From positions 21,367,267-21,431,266 of the forward strand of contig OZ059898.1 in assembly GCA_964057225.1 (NCBI GenBank): DNA of 64,000 bases, in the 5' to 3' direction. Below the pieces are notes generated by a model. The model had not been told where the DNA came from and made no database searches. It saw only the letters and a program-made list of their open reading frames with translations. Numbering within the stretch: the first letter of the stretch is position 1; each line of letters starts with the position of its first letter. This document shows, piece after piece, positions 40,301 to 53,066 of this stretch. The position numbers and the translations under genes are program-made. This DNA comes from Auanema rhodensis. Its lineage: Eukaryota; Nematoda; Chromadorea; Rhabditida; Rhabditidae.

Positions 40301-40741
40301 TACGTGAACTTTAATTTATGCTAATTAAATGTACACGTGATGTGCACTTGGTATGTAACTCGCTTCACGTGAAAGATAAAGAGATGCGGTTTTCAAAATT
40401 AGATTCCCCATGTTCATATTAGTCTAAAAACAAATTTTTATTGATATTGGTGCATGGTAACCATGACTTTGAAATTTACGTGAACTTTAATTTATGCTAA
40501 TTAAATGTACACGTGATGTGCACTTGGTATGTAACTCGCTTCACGTGAAAGATAAAATGATGCCGTTTTCAAAATTAGATTCCCCATGTCCATATTAGTC
40601 TAAAAACAAATTTTTATTGATATTGGTTCATGGTAACCATGACTTTGAAATTTACGTGAACTTTAATTTATGCTAATTAAATGTACACGTGATGTGCACT
40701 TGGTATGTAACTCGCTTCACGTGAAAGATAAAGAGATGCGG
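37400..40741 (+). repeat. 19-monomer higher-order unit (5+9+5)
   Basis: Cassette starts at 37400, 38279, 39862 and 40742. The first interval (5 monomers) holds GTGTGTAAC and a 1-bp loss (37790); the second (9) holds CTTTCAAATTT, CTAAATAC and another 1-bp loss (39370); the third (5) holds the AAAATGATGCCG monomer. The following array repeats these three modules: 40742-42499 is a shortened 10-monomer fusion of the first two, 42500-43379 the third, 43380-44258 the first, and 44259-45841 the second. Intervals of 879 and 1583 rather than 880 and 1584 are explained by the 1-bp losses. Confidence 0.85.
37781..37800 (+). other. 1-bp-short monomers (7 sites, first shown)
   Basis: CTAAAAAAAATTTTT, lacking the C of CTAAAAACAAATTTTT, gives a 175-bp monomer. 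It occurs near 37790, 39370, 41131, 42010, 43770, 45352 and 46933, always at a fixed place within a higher-order module. All seven therefore look like copies of one or two founding events. Confidence 0.88.
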
Positions 40742-43700
40742 TTTTCACAATTAGATTCCCCATGTCCATATTAGTCTAAAAACAAATTTTTATTGATATT
40801 GGTGCATGGTAACCATGACTTTGAAATTTACGTGAACTTTAATTTATGCTAATTAAATGTACACGTGATGTGCACTTGGTATGTAACTCGCTTCACGTGG
40901 AAGATAAAGAGATGCGGTTTTCAAAATTAGATTCCTCATGTCCATATTAGTCTAAAAACAAATTTTTATTGATATTGGTGCATGGTAACCATGACTTTGA
41001 AATTTACGTGAACTTTAATTTATGCTAATTAAATGTACACGTGATGTGCACTTGGTGTGTAACTCGCTTCACGTGAAAGATAAAGAGATGCGGTTTTCAA
41101 AATTAGATTCCCCATGTCCATATTAGTCTAAAAAAAATTTTTATTGATATTGGTTCATGGTAACCATGACTTTGAAATTTACGTGAACTTTAATTTATGC
41201 TAATTAAATGTACACGTGATGTGCACTTGGTATGTAACTCGCTTCACGTGAAAGATAAAGAGATGCGGTTTTCAAAATTAGATTCCCCATGTCCATATTA
41301 GTCTAAAAACAAATTTTTATTGATATTGGTTCATGGTAACCATGACTTTGAAATTTACGTGAACTTTAATTTATGCTAATTAAATGTACACGTGATGTGC
41401 ACTTGGTATGTAACTCGCTTCACGTGAAAGATAAAGAGATGCGGTTTTCAAAATTAGATTCCCCATGTCCATATTAGTCTAAAAACAAATTTTTATTGAT
41501 ATTGGTTCATGGTAACCATGACTTTGAAATTTACGTGAACTTTAATTTATGCTAATTAAATGTACACGTGATGTGCACTTGGTATGTAACTCGCTTCACG
41601 TGAAAGATAAAGAGATGCGGTTTTCAAAATTAGATTCCCCATGTCCATATTAGTCTAAAAACAAATTTTTATTGATATTGGTTCATGGTAACCATGACTT
41701 TCAAATTTACGTGAACTTTAATTTATGCTAATTAAATGTACACGTGATGTGCACTTGGTATGTAACTCGCTTCACGTGAAAGATAAAGAGATGCGGTTTT
41801 CAAAATTAGATTCCTCATGTCCATATTAGTCTAAATACAAATTTTTATTGATATTGGTTCATGGTAACCATGACTTTGAAATTTACGTGAACTTTAATTT
41901 ATGCTAATTAAATGTACACGTGATGTGCACTTGGTATGTAACTCGCTTCACGTGAAAGATAAAGAGATGCGGTTTTCAAAATTAGATTCCCCATGTCCAT
42001 ATTAGTCTAAAAAAAATTTTTATTGATATTGGTTCATGGTAACCATGACTTTGAAATTTACGTGAACTTTAATTTATGCTAATTAAATGTACACGTGATG
42101 TGCACTTGGTATGTAACTCGCTTCACGTGAAAGATAAAGAGATGCGGTTTTCAAAATTAGATTCCCCATGTCCATATTAGTCTAAAAACAAATTTTTATT
42201 GATATTGGTTCATGGTAACCATGACTTTGAAATTTACGTGAACTTTAATTTATGCTAATTAAATGTACACGTGATGTGCACTTGGTATGTAACTCGCTTC
42301 ACGTGAAAGATAAAGAGATGCGGTTTTCAAAATTAGATTCCCCATGTCCATATTAGTCTAAAAACAAATTTTTATTGATATTGGTTCATGGTAACCATGA
42401 CTTTGAAATTTACGTGAACTTTAATTTATGCTAATTAAATGTACACGTGATGTGCACTTGGTATGTAACTCGCTTCACGTGAAAGATAAAGAGATGCGGT
42501 TTTCACAATTAGATTCCCCATGTCCATATTAGTCTAAAAACAAATTTTTATTGATATTGGTGCATGGTAACCATGACTTTGAAATTTACGTGAACTTTAA
42601 TTTATGCTAATTAAATGTACACGTGATGTGCACTTGGTATGTAACTCGCTTCACGTGGAAGATAAAGAGATGCGGTTTTCAAAATTAGATTCCTCATGTC
42701 CATATTAGTCTAAAAACAAATTTTTATTGATATTGGTGCATGGTAACCATGACTTTGAAATTTACGTGAACTTTAATTTATGCTAATTAAATGTACACGT
42801 GATGTGCACTTGGTATGTAACTCGCTTCACGTGAAAGATAAAGAGATGCGGTTTTCAAAATTAGATTCCCCATGTCCATATTAGTCTAAAAACAAATTTT
42901 TATTGATATTGGTTCATGGTAACCATGACTTTGAAATTTACGTGAACTTTAATTTATGCTAATTAAATGTACACGTGATGTGCACTTGGTATGTAACTCG
43001 CTTCACGTGAAAGATAAAGAGATGCGGTTTTCAAAATTAGATTCCCCATGTTCATATTAGTCTAAAAACAAATTTTTATTGATATTGGTGCATGGTAACC
43101 ATGACTTTGAAATTTACGTGAACTTTAATTTATGCTAATTAAATGTACACGTGATGTGCACTTGGTATGTAACTCGCTTCACGTGAAAGATAAAATGATG
43201 CCGTTTTCAAAATTAGATTCCCCATGTCCATATTAGTCTAAAAACAAATTTTTATTGATATTGGTTCATGGTAACCATGACTTTGAAATTTACGTGAACT
43301 TTAATTTATGCTAATTAAATGTACACGTGATGTGCACTTGGTATGTAACTCGCTTCACGTGAAAGATAAAGAGATGCGGTTTTCACAATTAGATTCCCCA
43401 TGTCCATATTAGTCTAAAAACAAATTTTTATTGATATTGGTGCATGGTAACCATGACTTTGAAATTTACGTGAACTTTAATTTATGCTAATTAAATGTAC
43501 ACGTGATGTGCACTTGGTATGTAACTCGCTTCACGTGGAAGATAAAGAGATGCGGTTTTCAAAATTAGATTCCTCATGTCCATATTAGTCTAAAAACAAA
43601 TTTTTATTGATATTGGTGCATGGTAACCATGACTTTGAAATTTACGTGAACTTTAATTTATGCTAATTAAATGTACACGTGATGTGCACTTGGTGTGTAA

Positions 43701-46700
43701 CTCGCTTCACGTGAAAGATAAAGAGATGCGGTTTTCAAAATTAGATTCCCCATGTCCATATTAGTCTAAAAAAAATTTTTATTGATATTGGTTCATGGTA
43801 ACCATGACTTTGAAATTTACGTGAACTTTAATTTATGCTAATTAAATGTACACGTGATGTGCACTTGGTATGTAACTCGCTTCACGTGAAAGATAAAGAG
43901 ATGCGGTTTTCAAAATTAGATTCCCCATGTCCATATTAGTCTAAAAACAAATTTTTATTGATATTGGTTCATGGTAACCATGACTTTGAAATTTACGTGA
44001 ACTTTAATTTATGCTAATTAAATGTACACGTGATGTGCACTTGGTATGTAACTCGCTTCACGTGAAAGATAAAGAGATGCGGTTTTCAAAATTAGATTCC
44101 CCATGTCCATATTAGTCTAAAAACAAATTTTTATTGATATTGGTTCATGGTAACCATGACTTTGAAATTTACGTGAACTTTAATTTATGCTAATTAAATG
44201 TACACGTGATGTGCACTTGGTATGTAACTCGCTTCACGTGAAAGATAAAGAGATGCGGTTTTCACAATTAGATTCCCCATGTCCATATTAGTCTAAAAAC
44301 AAATTTTTATTGATATTGGTGCATGGTAACCATGACTTTGAAATTTACGTGAACTTTAATTTATGCTAATTAAATGTACACGTGATGTGCACTTGGTATG
44401 TAACTCGCTTCACGTGGAAGATAAAGAGATGCGGTTTTCAAAATTAGATTCCTCATGTCCATATTAGTCTAAAAACAAATTTTTATTGATATTGGTGCAT
44501 GGTAACCATGACTTTGAAATTTACGTGAACTTTAATTTATGCTAATTAAATGTACACGTGATGTGCACTTGGTATGTAACTCGCTTCACGTGAAAGATAA
44601 AGAGATGCGGTTTTCAAAATTAGATTCCCCATGTCCATATTAGTCTAAAAACAAATTTTTATTGATATTGGTTCATGGTAACCATGACTTTGAAATTTAC
44701 GTGAACTTTAATTTATGCTAATTAAATGTACACGTGATGTGCACTTGGTATGTAACTCGCTTCACGTGAAAAATAAAGAGATGCGGTTTTCAAAATTAGA
44801 TTCCCCATGTCCATATTAGTCTAAAAACAAATTTTTATTGATATTGGTTCATGGTAACCATGACTTTGAAATTTACGTGAACTTTAATTTATGCTAATTA
44901 AATGTACACGTGATGTGCACTTGGTATGTAACTCGCTTCACGTGAAAGATAAAGAGATGCGGTTTTCAAAATTAGATTCCCCATGTCCATATTAGTCTAA
45001 AAACAAATTTTTATTGATATTGGTTCATGGTAACCATGACTTTCAAATTTACGTGAACTTTAATTTATGCTAATTAAATGTACACGTGATGTGCACTTGG
45101 TATGTAACTCGCTTCACGTGAAAGATAAAGAGATGCGGTTTTCAAAATTAGATTCCTCATGTCCATATTAGTCTAAATACAAATTTTTATTGATATTGGT
45201 TCATGGTAACCATGACTTTGAAATTTACGTGAACTTTAATTTATGCTAATTAAATGTACACGTGATGTGCACTTGGTATGTAACTCGCTTCACGTGAAAG
45301 ATAAAGAGATGCGGTTTTCAAAATTAGATTCCCCATGTCCATATTAGTCTAAAAAAAATTTTTATTGATATTGGTTCATGGTAACCATGACTTTGAAATT
45401 TACGTGAACTTTAATTTATGCTAATTAAATGTACACGTGATGTGCACTTGGTATGTAACTCGCTTCACGTGAAAGATAAAGAGATGCGGTTTTCAAAATT
45501 AGATTCCCCATGTCCATATTAGTCTAAAAACAAATTTTTATTGATATTGGTTCATGGTAACCATGACTTTGAAATTTACGTGAACTTTAATTTATGCTAA
45601 TTAAATGTACACGTGATGTGCACTTGGTATGTAACTCGCTTCACGTGAAAGATAAAGAGATGCGGTTTTCAAAATTAGATTCCCCATGTCCATATTAGTC
45701 TAAAAACAAATTTTTATTGATATTGGTTCATGGTAACCATGACTTTGAAATTTACGTGAACTTTAATTTATGCTAATTAAATGTACACGTGATGTGCACT
45801 TGGTATGTAACTCGCTTCACGTGAAAGATAAAGAGATGCGGTTTTCACAATTAGATTCCCCATGTCCATATTAGTCTAAAAACAAATTTTTATTGATATT
45901 GGTGCATGGTAACCATGACTTTGAAATTTACGTGAACTTTAATTTATGCTAATTAAATGTACACGTGATGTGCACTTGGTATGTAACTCGCTTCACGTGG
46001 AAGATAAAGAGATGCGGTTTTCAAAATTAGATTCCTCATGTCCATATTAGTCTAAAAACAAATTTTTATTGATATTGGTGCATGGTAACCATGACTTTGA
46101 AATTTACGTGAACTTTAATTTATGCTAATTAAATGTACACGTGATGTGCACTTGGTATGTAACTCGCTTCACGTGAAAGATAAAGAGATGCGGTTTTCAA
46201 AATTAGATTCCCCATGTCCATATTAGTCTAAAAACAAATTTTTATTGATATTGGTTCATGGTAACCATGACTTTGAAATTTACGTGAACTTTAATTTATG
46301 CTAATTAAATGTACACGTGATGTGCACTTGGTATGTAACTCGCTTCACGTGAAAGATAAAGAGATGCGGTTTTCAAAATTAGATTCCCCATGTCCATATT
46401 AGTCTAAAAACAAATTTTTATTGATATTGGTTCATGGTAACCATGACTTTGAAATTTACGTGAACTTTAATTTATGCTAATTAAATGTACACGTGATGTG
46501 CACTTGGTATGTAACTCGCTTCACGTGAAAGATAAAGAGATGCGGTTTTCAAAATTAGATTCCCCATGTCCATATTAGTCTAAAAACAAATTTTTATTGA
46601 TATTGGTTCATGGTAACCATGACTTTCAAATTTACGTGAACTTTAATTTATGCTAATTAAATGTACACGTGATGTGCACTTGGTATGTAACTCGCTTCAC

Positions 46701-47424
46701 GTGAAAGATAAAGAGATGCGGTTTTCAAAATTAGATTCCTCATGTCCATATTAGTCTAAATACAAATTTTTATTGATATTGGTTCATGGTAACCATGACT
46801 TTGAAATTTACGTGAACTTTAATTTATGCTAATTAAATGTACACGTGATGTGCACTTGGTATGTAACTCGCTTCACGTGAAAGATAAAGAGATGCGGTTT
46901 TCAAAATTAGATTCCCCATGTCCATATTAGTCTAAAAAAAATTTTTATTGATATTGGTTCATGGTAACCATGACTTTGAAATTTACGTGAACTTTAATTT
47001 ATGCTAATTAAATGTACACGTGATGTGCACTTGGTATGTAACTCGCTTCACGTGAAAGATAAAGAGATGCGGTTTTCAAAATTAGATTCCCCATGTCCAT
47101 ATTAGTCTAAAAACAAATTTTTATTGATATTGGTTCATGGTAACCATGACTTTGAAATTTACGTGAACTTTAATTTATGCTAATTAAATGTACACGTGAT
47201 GTGCACTTGGTATGTAACTCGCTTCACGTGAAAGATAAAGAGATGCGGTTTTCAAAATTAGATTCCCCATGTCCATATTAGTCTAAAAACAAATTTTTAT
47301 TGATATTGGTTCATGGTAACCATGACTTTGAAATTTACGTGAACTTTAATTTATGCTAATTAAATGTACACGTGATGTGCACTTGGTATGTAACTCGCTT
47401 CACGTGAAAGATAAAGAGATGCGG
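40742..47424 (+). repeat. Reshuffled modules of the 19-monomer unit
   Basis: Cassette starts at 40742, 42500, 43380, 44259, 45842 and 47425 give intervals of 10, 5, 5, 9 and 9 monomers. The 10-monomer interval contains GTGTGTAAC, both 1-bp losses (41131, 42010), CTTTCAAATTT and CTAAATAC, so it is modules 1 and 2 joined with four monomers missing. The two successive 9-monomer modules (44259-45841 and 45842-47424) are a direct tandem duplication of 1583 bp. The pattern indicates repeated unequal exchange at the cassette. Confidence 0.85.
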
Positions 47425-49888
47425 TTTTCACAATTAGATTCCCCATGTCCATATTAGTCTAAAAACAAATTTTTATTGATATTGGTGCATGGTAACCATG
47501 ACTTTGAAATTTACGTGAACTTTAATTTATGCTAATTAAATGTACACGTGATGTGCACTTGGTATGTAACTCGCTTCACGTGGAAGATAAAGAGATGCGG
47601 TTTTCAAAATTAGATTCCTCATGTCCATATTAGTCTAAAAACAAATTTTTATTGATATTGGTGCATGGTAACCATGACTTTGAAATTTACGTGAACTTTA
47701 ATTTATGCTAATTAAATGTACACGTGATGTGCACTTGGTATGTAACTCGCTTCACGTGAAAGATAAAGAGATGCGGTTTTCAAAATTAGATTCCCCATGT
47801 CCATATTAGTCTAAAAACAAATTTTTATTGATATTGGTTCATGGTAACCATGACTTTGAAATTTACGTGAACTTTAATTTATGCTAATTAAATGTACACG
47901 TGATGTGCACTTGGTATGTAAATCGCTTCACGTGAAAGATAAAGAGATGCGGTTTTCAAAATTAGATTCCCCATGTCCATATTAGTCTAAAAACAAATTT
48001 TTATTGATATTGGTTCATGGTAACCATGACTTTGAAATTTACGTGAACTTTAATTTATGCTAATTAAATGTACACGTGATGTGCACTTGGTATGTAACTC
48101 GCTTCACGTGAAAGATAAAGAGATGCGGTTTTCAAAATTAGATTCCCCATGTCCATATTAGTCTAAAAACAAATTTTTATTGATATTGGTTCATGGTAAC
48201 CATGACTTTCAAATTTACGTGAACTTTAATTTATGCTAATTAAATGTACACGTGATGTGCACTTGGTATGTAACTCGCTTCACGTGAAAGATAAAGAGAT
48301 GCGGTTTTCAAAATTAGATTCCTCATGTCCATATTAGTCTAAATACAAATTTTTATTGATATTGGTTCATGGTAACCATGACTTTGAAATTTACGTGAAC
48401 TTTAATTTATGCTAATTAAATGTACACGTGATGTGCACTTGGTATGTAACTCGCTTCACGTGAAAGATAAAGAGATGCGGTTTTCAAAATTAGATTCCCC
48501 ATGTCCATATTAGTCTAAAAACAAATTTTTATTGATATTGGTTCATGGTCACCATGACTTTGAAATTTACGTGAACTTTAATTTATGCTAATTAAATGTA
48601 CACGTGATGTGCACTTGGTATGTAACTCGCTTCACGTGAAAGATAAAGAGATGCGGTTTTCAAAATTAGATTCCCCATGTCCATATTAGTCTAAAAACAA
48701 ATTTTTATTGATATTGGTTCATGGTAACCATGACTTTGAAATTTACGTGAACTTTAATTTATGCTAATTAAATGTACACGTGATGTGCACTTGGTATGTA
48801 ACTCGCTTCACGTGAAAGATAAAGAGATGCGGTTTTCAAAATTAGATTCCTCATGTCCATATTAGTCTAAATACAAATTTTTATTGATATTGGTTCATGG
48901 TAACCATGACTTTCAAATTTACGTGAACTTTAATTTATGCTAATTAAATGTACACGTGATGTGCACTTGGTATGTAACTCGCTTCACGTGAAAGATAAAG
49001 AGATGCGGTTTTCAAAATTAGATTCCTCATGTCCATATTAGTCTAAATACAAATTTTTATTGATATTGGTTCATGGTAACCATGACTTTGAAATTTACGT
49101 GAACTTTAATTTATGCTAATTAAATGTACACGTGATGTGCACTTGGTATGTAACTCGCTTCACGTGAAAGATAAAGAGATGCGGTTTTCAAAATTAGATT
49201 CCCCATGTCCATATTAGTCTAAAAACAAATTTTTATTGATATTGGTTCATGGTCACCATGACTTTGAAATTTACGTGAACTTTAATTTATGCTAATTAAA
49301 TGTACACGTGATGTGCACTTGGTATGTAACTCGCTTCACGTGAAAGATAAAGAGATGCGGTTTTCAAAATTAGATTCCCCATGTCCATATTAGTCTAAAA
49401 ACAAATTTTTATTGATATTGGTTCATGGTAACCATGACTTTGAAATTTACGTGAACTTTAATTTATGCTAATTAAATGTACACGTGATGTGCACTTGGTA
49501 TGTAACTCGCTTCACGTGAAAGATAAAGAGATGCGGTTTTCAAAATTAGATTCCTCATGTCCATATTAGTCTAAATACAAATTTTTATTGATATTGGTTC
49601 ATGGTAACCATGACTTTGAAATTTACGTGAACTTTAATTTATGCTAATTAAATGTACACGTGATGTGCACTTGGTATGTGACTCGCTTCACGTGAAAGAT
49701 AAAGAGATGCGGTTTCCAAAATTAGATTCCCCATGTCCATATTAGTCTAAAAACAAATTTTTATTGATATTGGTTCATGGTAACCATGACTTTGAAATTT
49801 ACGTGAACTTTAATTTATGCTAATCAAATGTACACGTGATGTGCACTTGGTATGTAACTCGCTTCACGTGAAAGATAAAGAGATGCGG
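47425..49888 (+). repeat. 14-monomer higher-order repeat (2464 bp), copy 1
   Basis: Period confirmed by TTTTCACAA 47425/49889, GTAAATCGC 47918/50382 and GTGACTC 49678/52142, all 2464 = 14 x 176. The unit contains two CTTTCAAATTT monomers, CTAAATAC monomers and two GGTCACC monomers. No 1-bp losses occur in this unit. Confidence 0.9.
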
Positions 49889-52352
49889 TTTTCACAATTA
49901 GATTCCCCATGTCCATATTAGTCTAAAAACAAATTTTTATTGATATTGGTGCATGGTAACCATGACTTTGAAATTTACGTGAACTTTAATTTATGCTAAT
50001 TAAATGTACACGTGATGTGCACTTGGTATGTAACTCGCTTCACGTGGAAGATAAAGAGATGCGGTTTTCAAAATTAGATTCCTCATGTCCATATTAGTCT
50101 AAAAACAAATTTTTATTGATATTGGTGCATGGTAACCATGACTTTGAAATTTACGTGAACTTTAATTTATGCTAATTAAATGTACACGTGATGTGCACTT
50201 GGTATGTAACTCGCTTCACGTGAAAGATAAAGAGATGCGGTTTTCAAAATTAGATTCCCCATGTCCATATTAGTCTAAAAACAAATTTTTATTGATATTG
50301 GTTCATGGTAACCATGACTTTGAAATTTACGTGAACTTTAATTTATGCTAATTAAATGTACACGTGATGTGCACTTGGTATGTAAATCGCTTCACGTGAA
50401 AGATAAAGAGATGCGGTTTTCAAAATTAGATTCCCCATGTCCATATTAGTCTAAAAACAAATTTTTATTGATATTGGTTCATGGTAACCATGACTTTGAA
50501 ATTTACGTGAACTTTAATTTATGCTAATTAAATGTACACGTGATGTGCACTTGGTATGTAACTCGCTTCACGTGAAAGATAAAGAGATGCGGTTTTCAAA
50601 ATTAGATTCCCCATGTCCATATTAGTCTAAAAACAAATTTTTATTGATATTGGTTCATGGTAACCATGACTTTCAAATTTACGTGAACTTTAATTTATGC
50701 TAATTAAATGTACACGTGATGTGCACTTGGTATGTAACTCGCTTCACGTGAAAGATAAAGCGATGCGGTTTTCAAAATTAGATTCCTCATGTCCATATTA
50801 GTCTAAATACAAATTTTTATTGATATTGGTTCATGGTAACCATGACTTTGAAATTTACGTGAACTTTAATTTATGCTAATTAAATGTACACGTGATGTGC
50901 ACTTGGTATGTAACTCGCTTCACGTGAAAGATAAAGAGATGCGGTTTTCAAAATTAGATTCCCCATGTCCATATTAGTCTAAAAACAAATTTTTATTGAT
51001 ATTGGTTCATGGTCACCATGACTTTGAAATTTACGTGAACTTTAATTTATGCTAATTAAATGTACACGTGATGTGCACTTGGTATGTAACTCGCTTCACG
51101 TGAAAGATAAAGAGATGCGGTTTTCAAAATTAGATTCCCCATGTCCATATTAGTCTAAAAACAAATTTTTATTGATATTGGTTCATGGTAACCATGACTT
51201 TGAAATTTACGTGAACTTTAATTTATGCTAATTAAATGTACACGTGATGTGCACTTGGTATGTAACTCGCTTCACGTGAAAGATAAAGAGATGCGGTTTT
51301 CAAAATTAGATTCCTCATGTCCATATTAGTCTAAATACAAATTTTTATTGATATTGGTTCATGGTAACCATGACTTTCAAATTTACGTGAACTTTAATTT
51401 ATGCTAATTAAATGTACACGTGATGTGCACTTGGTATGTAACTCGCTTCACGTGAAAGATAAAGAGATGCGGTTTTCAAAATTAGATTCCTCATGTCCAT
51501 ATTAGTCTAAATACAAATTTTTATTGATATTGGTTCATGGTAACCATGACTTTGAAATTTACGTGAACTTTAATTTATGCTAATTAAATGTACACGTGAT
51601 GTGCACTTGGTATGTAACTCGCTTCACGTGAAAGATAAAGAGATGCGGTTTTCAAAATTAGATTCCCCATGTCCATATTAGTCTAAAAACAAATTTTTAT
51701 TGATATTGGTTCATGGTCACCATGACTTTGAAATTTACGTGAACTTTAATTTATGCTAATTAAATGTACACGTGATGTGCACTTGGTATGTAACTCGCTT
51801 CACGTGAAAGATAAAGAGATGCGGTTTTCAAAATTAGATTCCCCATGTCCATATTAGTCTAAAAACAAATTTTTATTGATATTGGTTCATGGTAACCATG
51901 ACTTTGAAATTTACGTGAACTTTAATTTATGCTAATTAAATGTACACGTGATGTGCACTTGGTATGTAACTCGCTTCACGTGAAAGATAAAGAGATGCGG
52001 TTTTCAAAATTAGATTCCTCATGTCCATATTAGTCTAAATACAAATTTTTATTGATATTGGTTCATGGTAACCATGACTTTGAAATTTACGTGAACTTTA
52101 ATTTATGCTAATTAAATGTACACGTGATGTGCACTTGGTATGTGACTCGCTTCACGTGAAAGATAAAGAGATGCGGTTTCCAAAATTAGATTCCCCATGT
52201 CCATATTAGTCTAAAAACAAATTTTTATTGATATTGGTTCATGGTAACCATGACTTTGAAATTTACGTGAACTTTAATTTATGCTAATTAAATGTACACG
52301 TGATGTGCACTTGGTATGTAACTCGCTTCACGTGAAAGATAAAGAGATGCGG
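49889..52352 (+). repeat. 14-monomer higher-order repeat, copy 2
   Basis: Tandem copy of 47425-49888 with few private changes (AAAGCGATG at about 50758). At 52353, where a third cassette would be due, the monomer has the common TTTTCAAAA form, so the tandem run stops at two units. Confidence 0.9.
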
Positions 52353-53048
52353 TTTTCAAAATTAGATTCCCCATGTCCATATTAGTCTAAAAACAAATTT
52401 TTATTGATATTGCTTCATGGTAACCATGACTTTGAAATTTACGTGAACTTTAATTTATGCTAATTAAATGTACACGTGATGTGCACTTGGTATGTAACTC
52501 GCTTCACGTGAAAGATAAAGAAATGCGGTTTTCAAAATTAGATTCCCCATGTCCATATTAGTCTAAAAACAAATTTTTATTGATATTGGTTCGTGGTCAC
52601 CATGACTTTGAAATTTACGTGAACTTTAATTTATGCTAATTAAATGTACACGTGATGTGCACTTGGTATGTAACTCGCTTCACGTGAAAGATAAAGAGAT
52701 GCGGTTTTCAAAATTAGATTCCCCATGTCCAAATTAGTCTAAAAACAAATTTTTATTGATATTGGTGCATGGTAACCATGACTTTGAAATTTACGTGAAC
52801 TTTAATTTATGCTAATTAAATGTACACATGATGTGCACTTGGTATGTAACTCGCTTCACGTGAAAGATAAAGAGATGCGGTTTTCAAAATTAGATTCCCC
52901 ATGTTCATATTAGTCTAAAAACAAATTTTTATTGATATTGGTTCATGGTAACCATGACTTTGAAATTTACGTGTACTTTAATTTATGCTAATCAAATGTA
53001 CACGTGATGTGCACTTGGTATGTAACTCGCTTCACGTGAAAGATAAAG

Positions 53049-53066
53049 AGATGTTTTAAAATTAGA
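53049..53066 (+). other. 4-bp-short monomer (4 of 4)
   Basis: Same allele in domain II, followed by GGTAAATATG at about 53120. It falls in a small island (about 52.7-53.15 kb) of domain-I-type monomers (CCAAATTAG, CACATGATG, CCATGTTCA). The matching place in the second super-unit lacks the deletion, which explains the offset change from 6332 to 6336. Confidence 0.9.
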
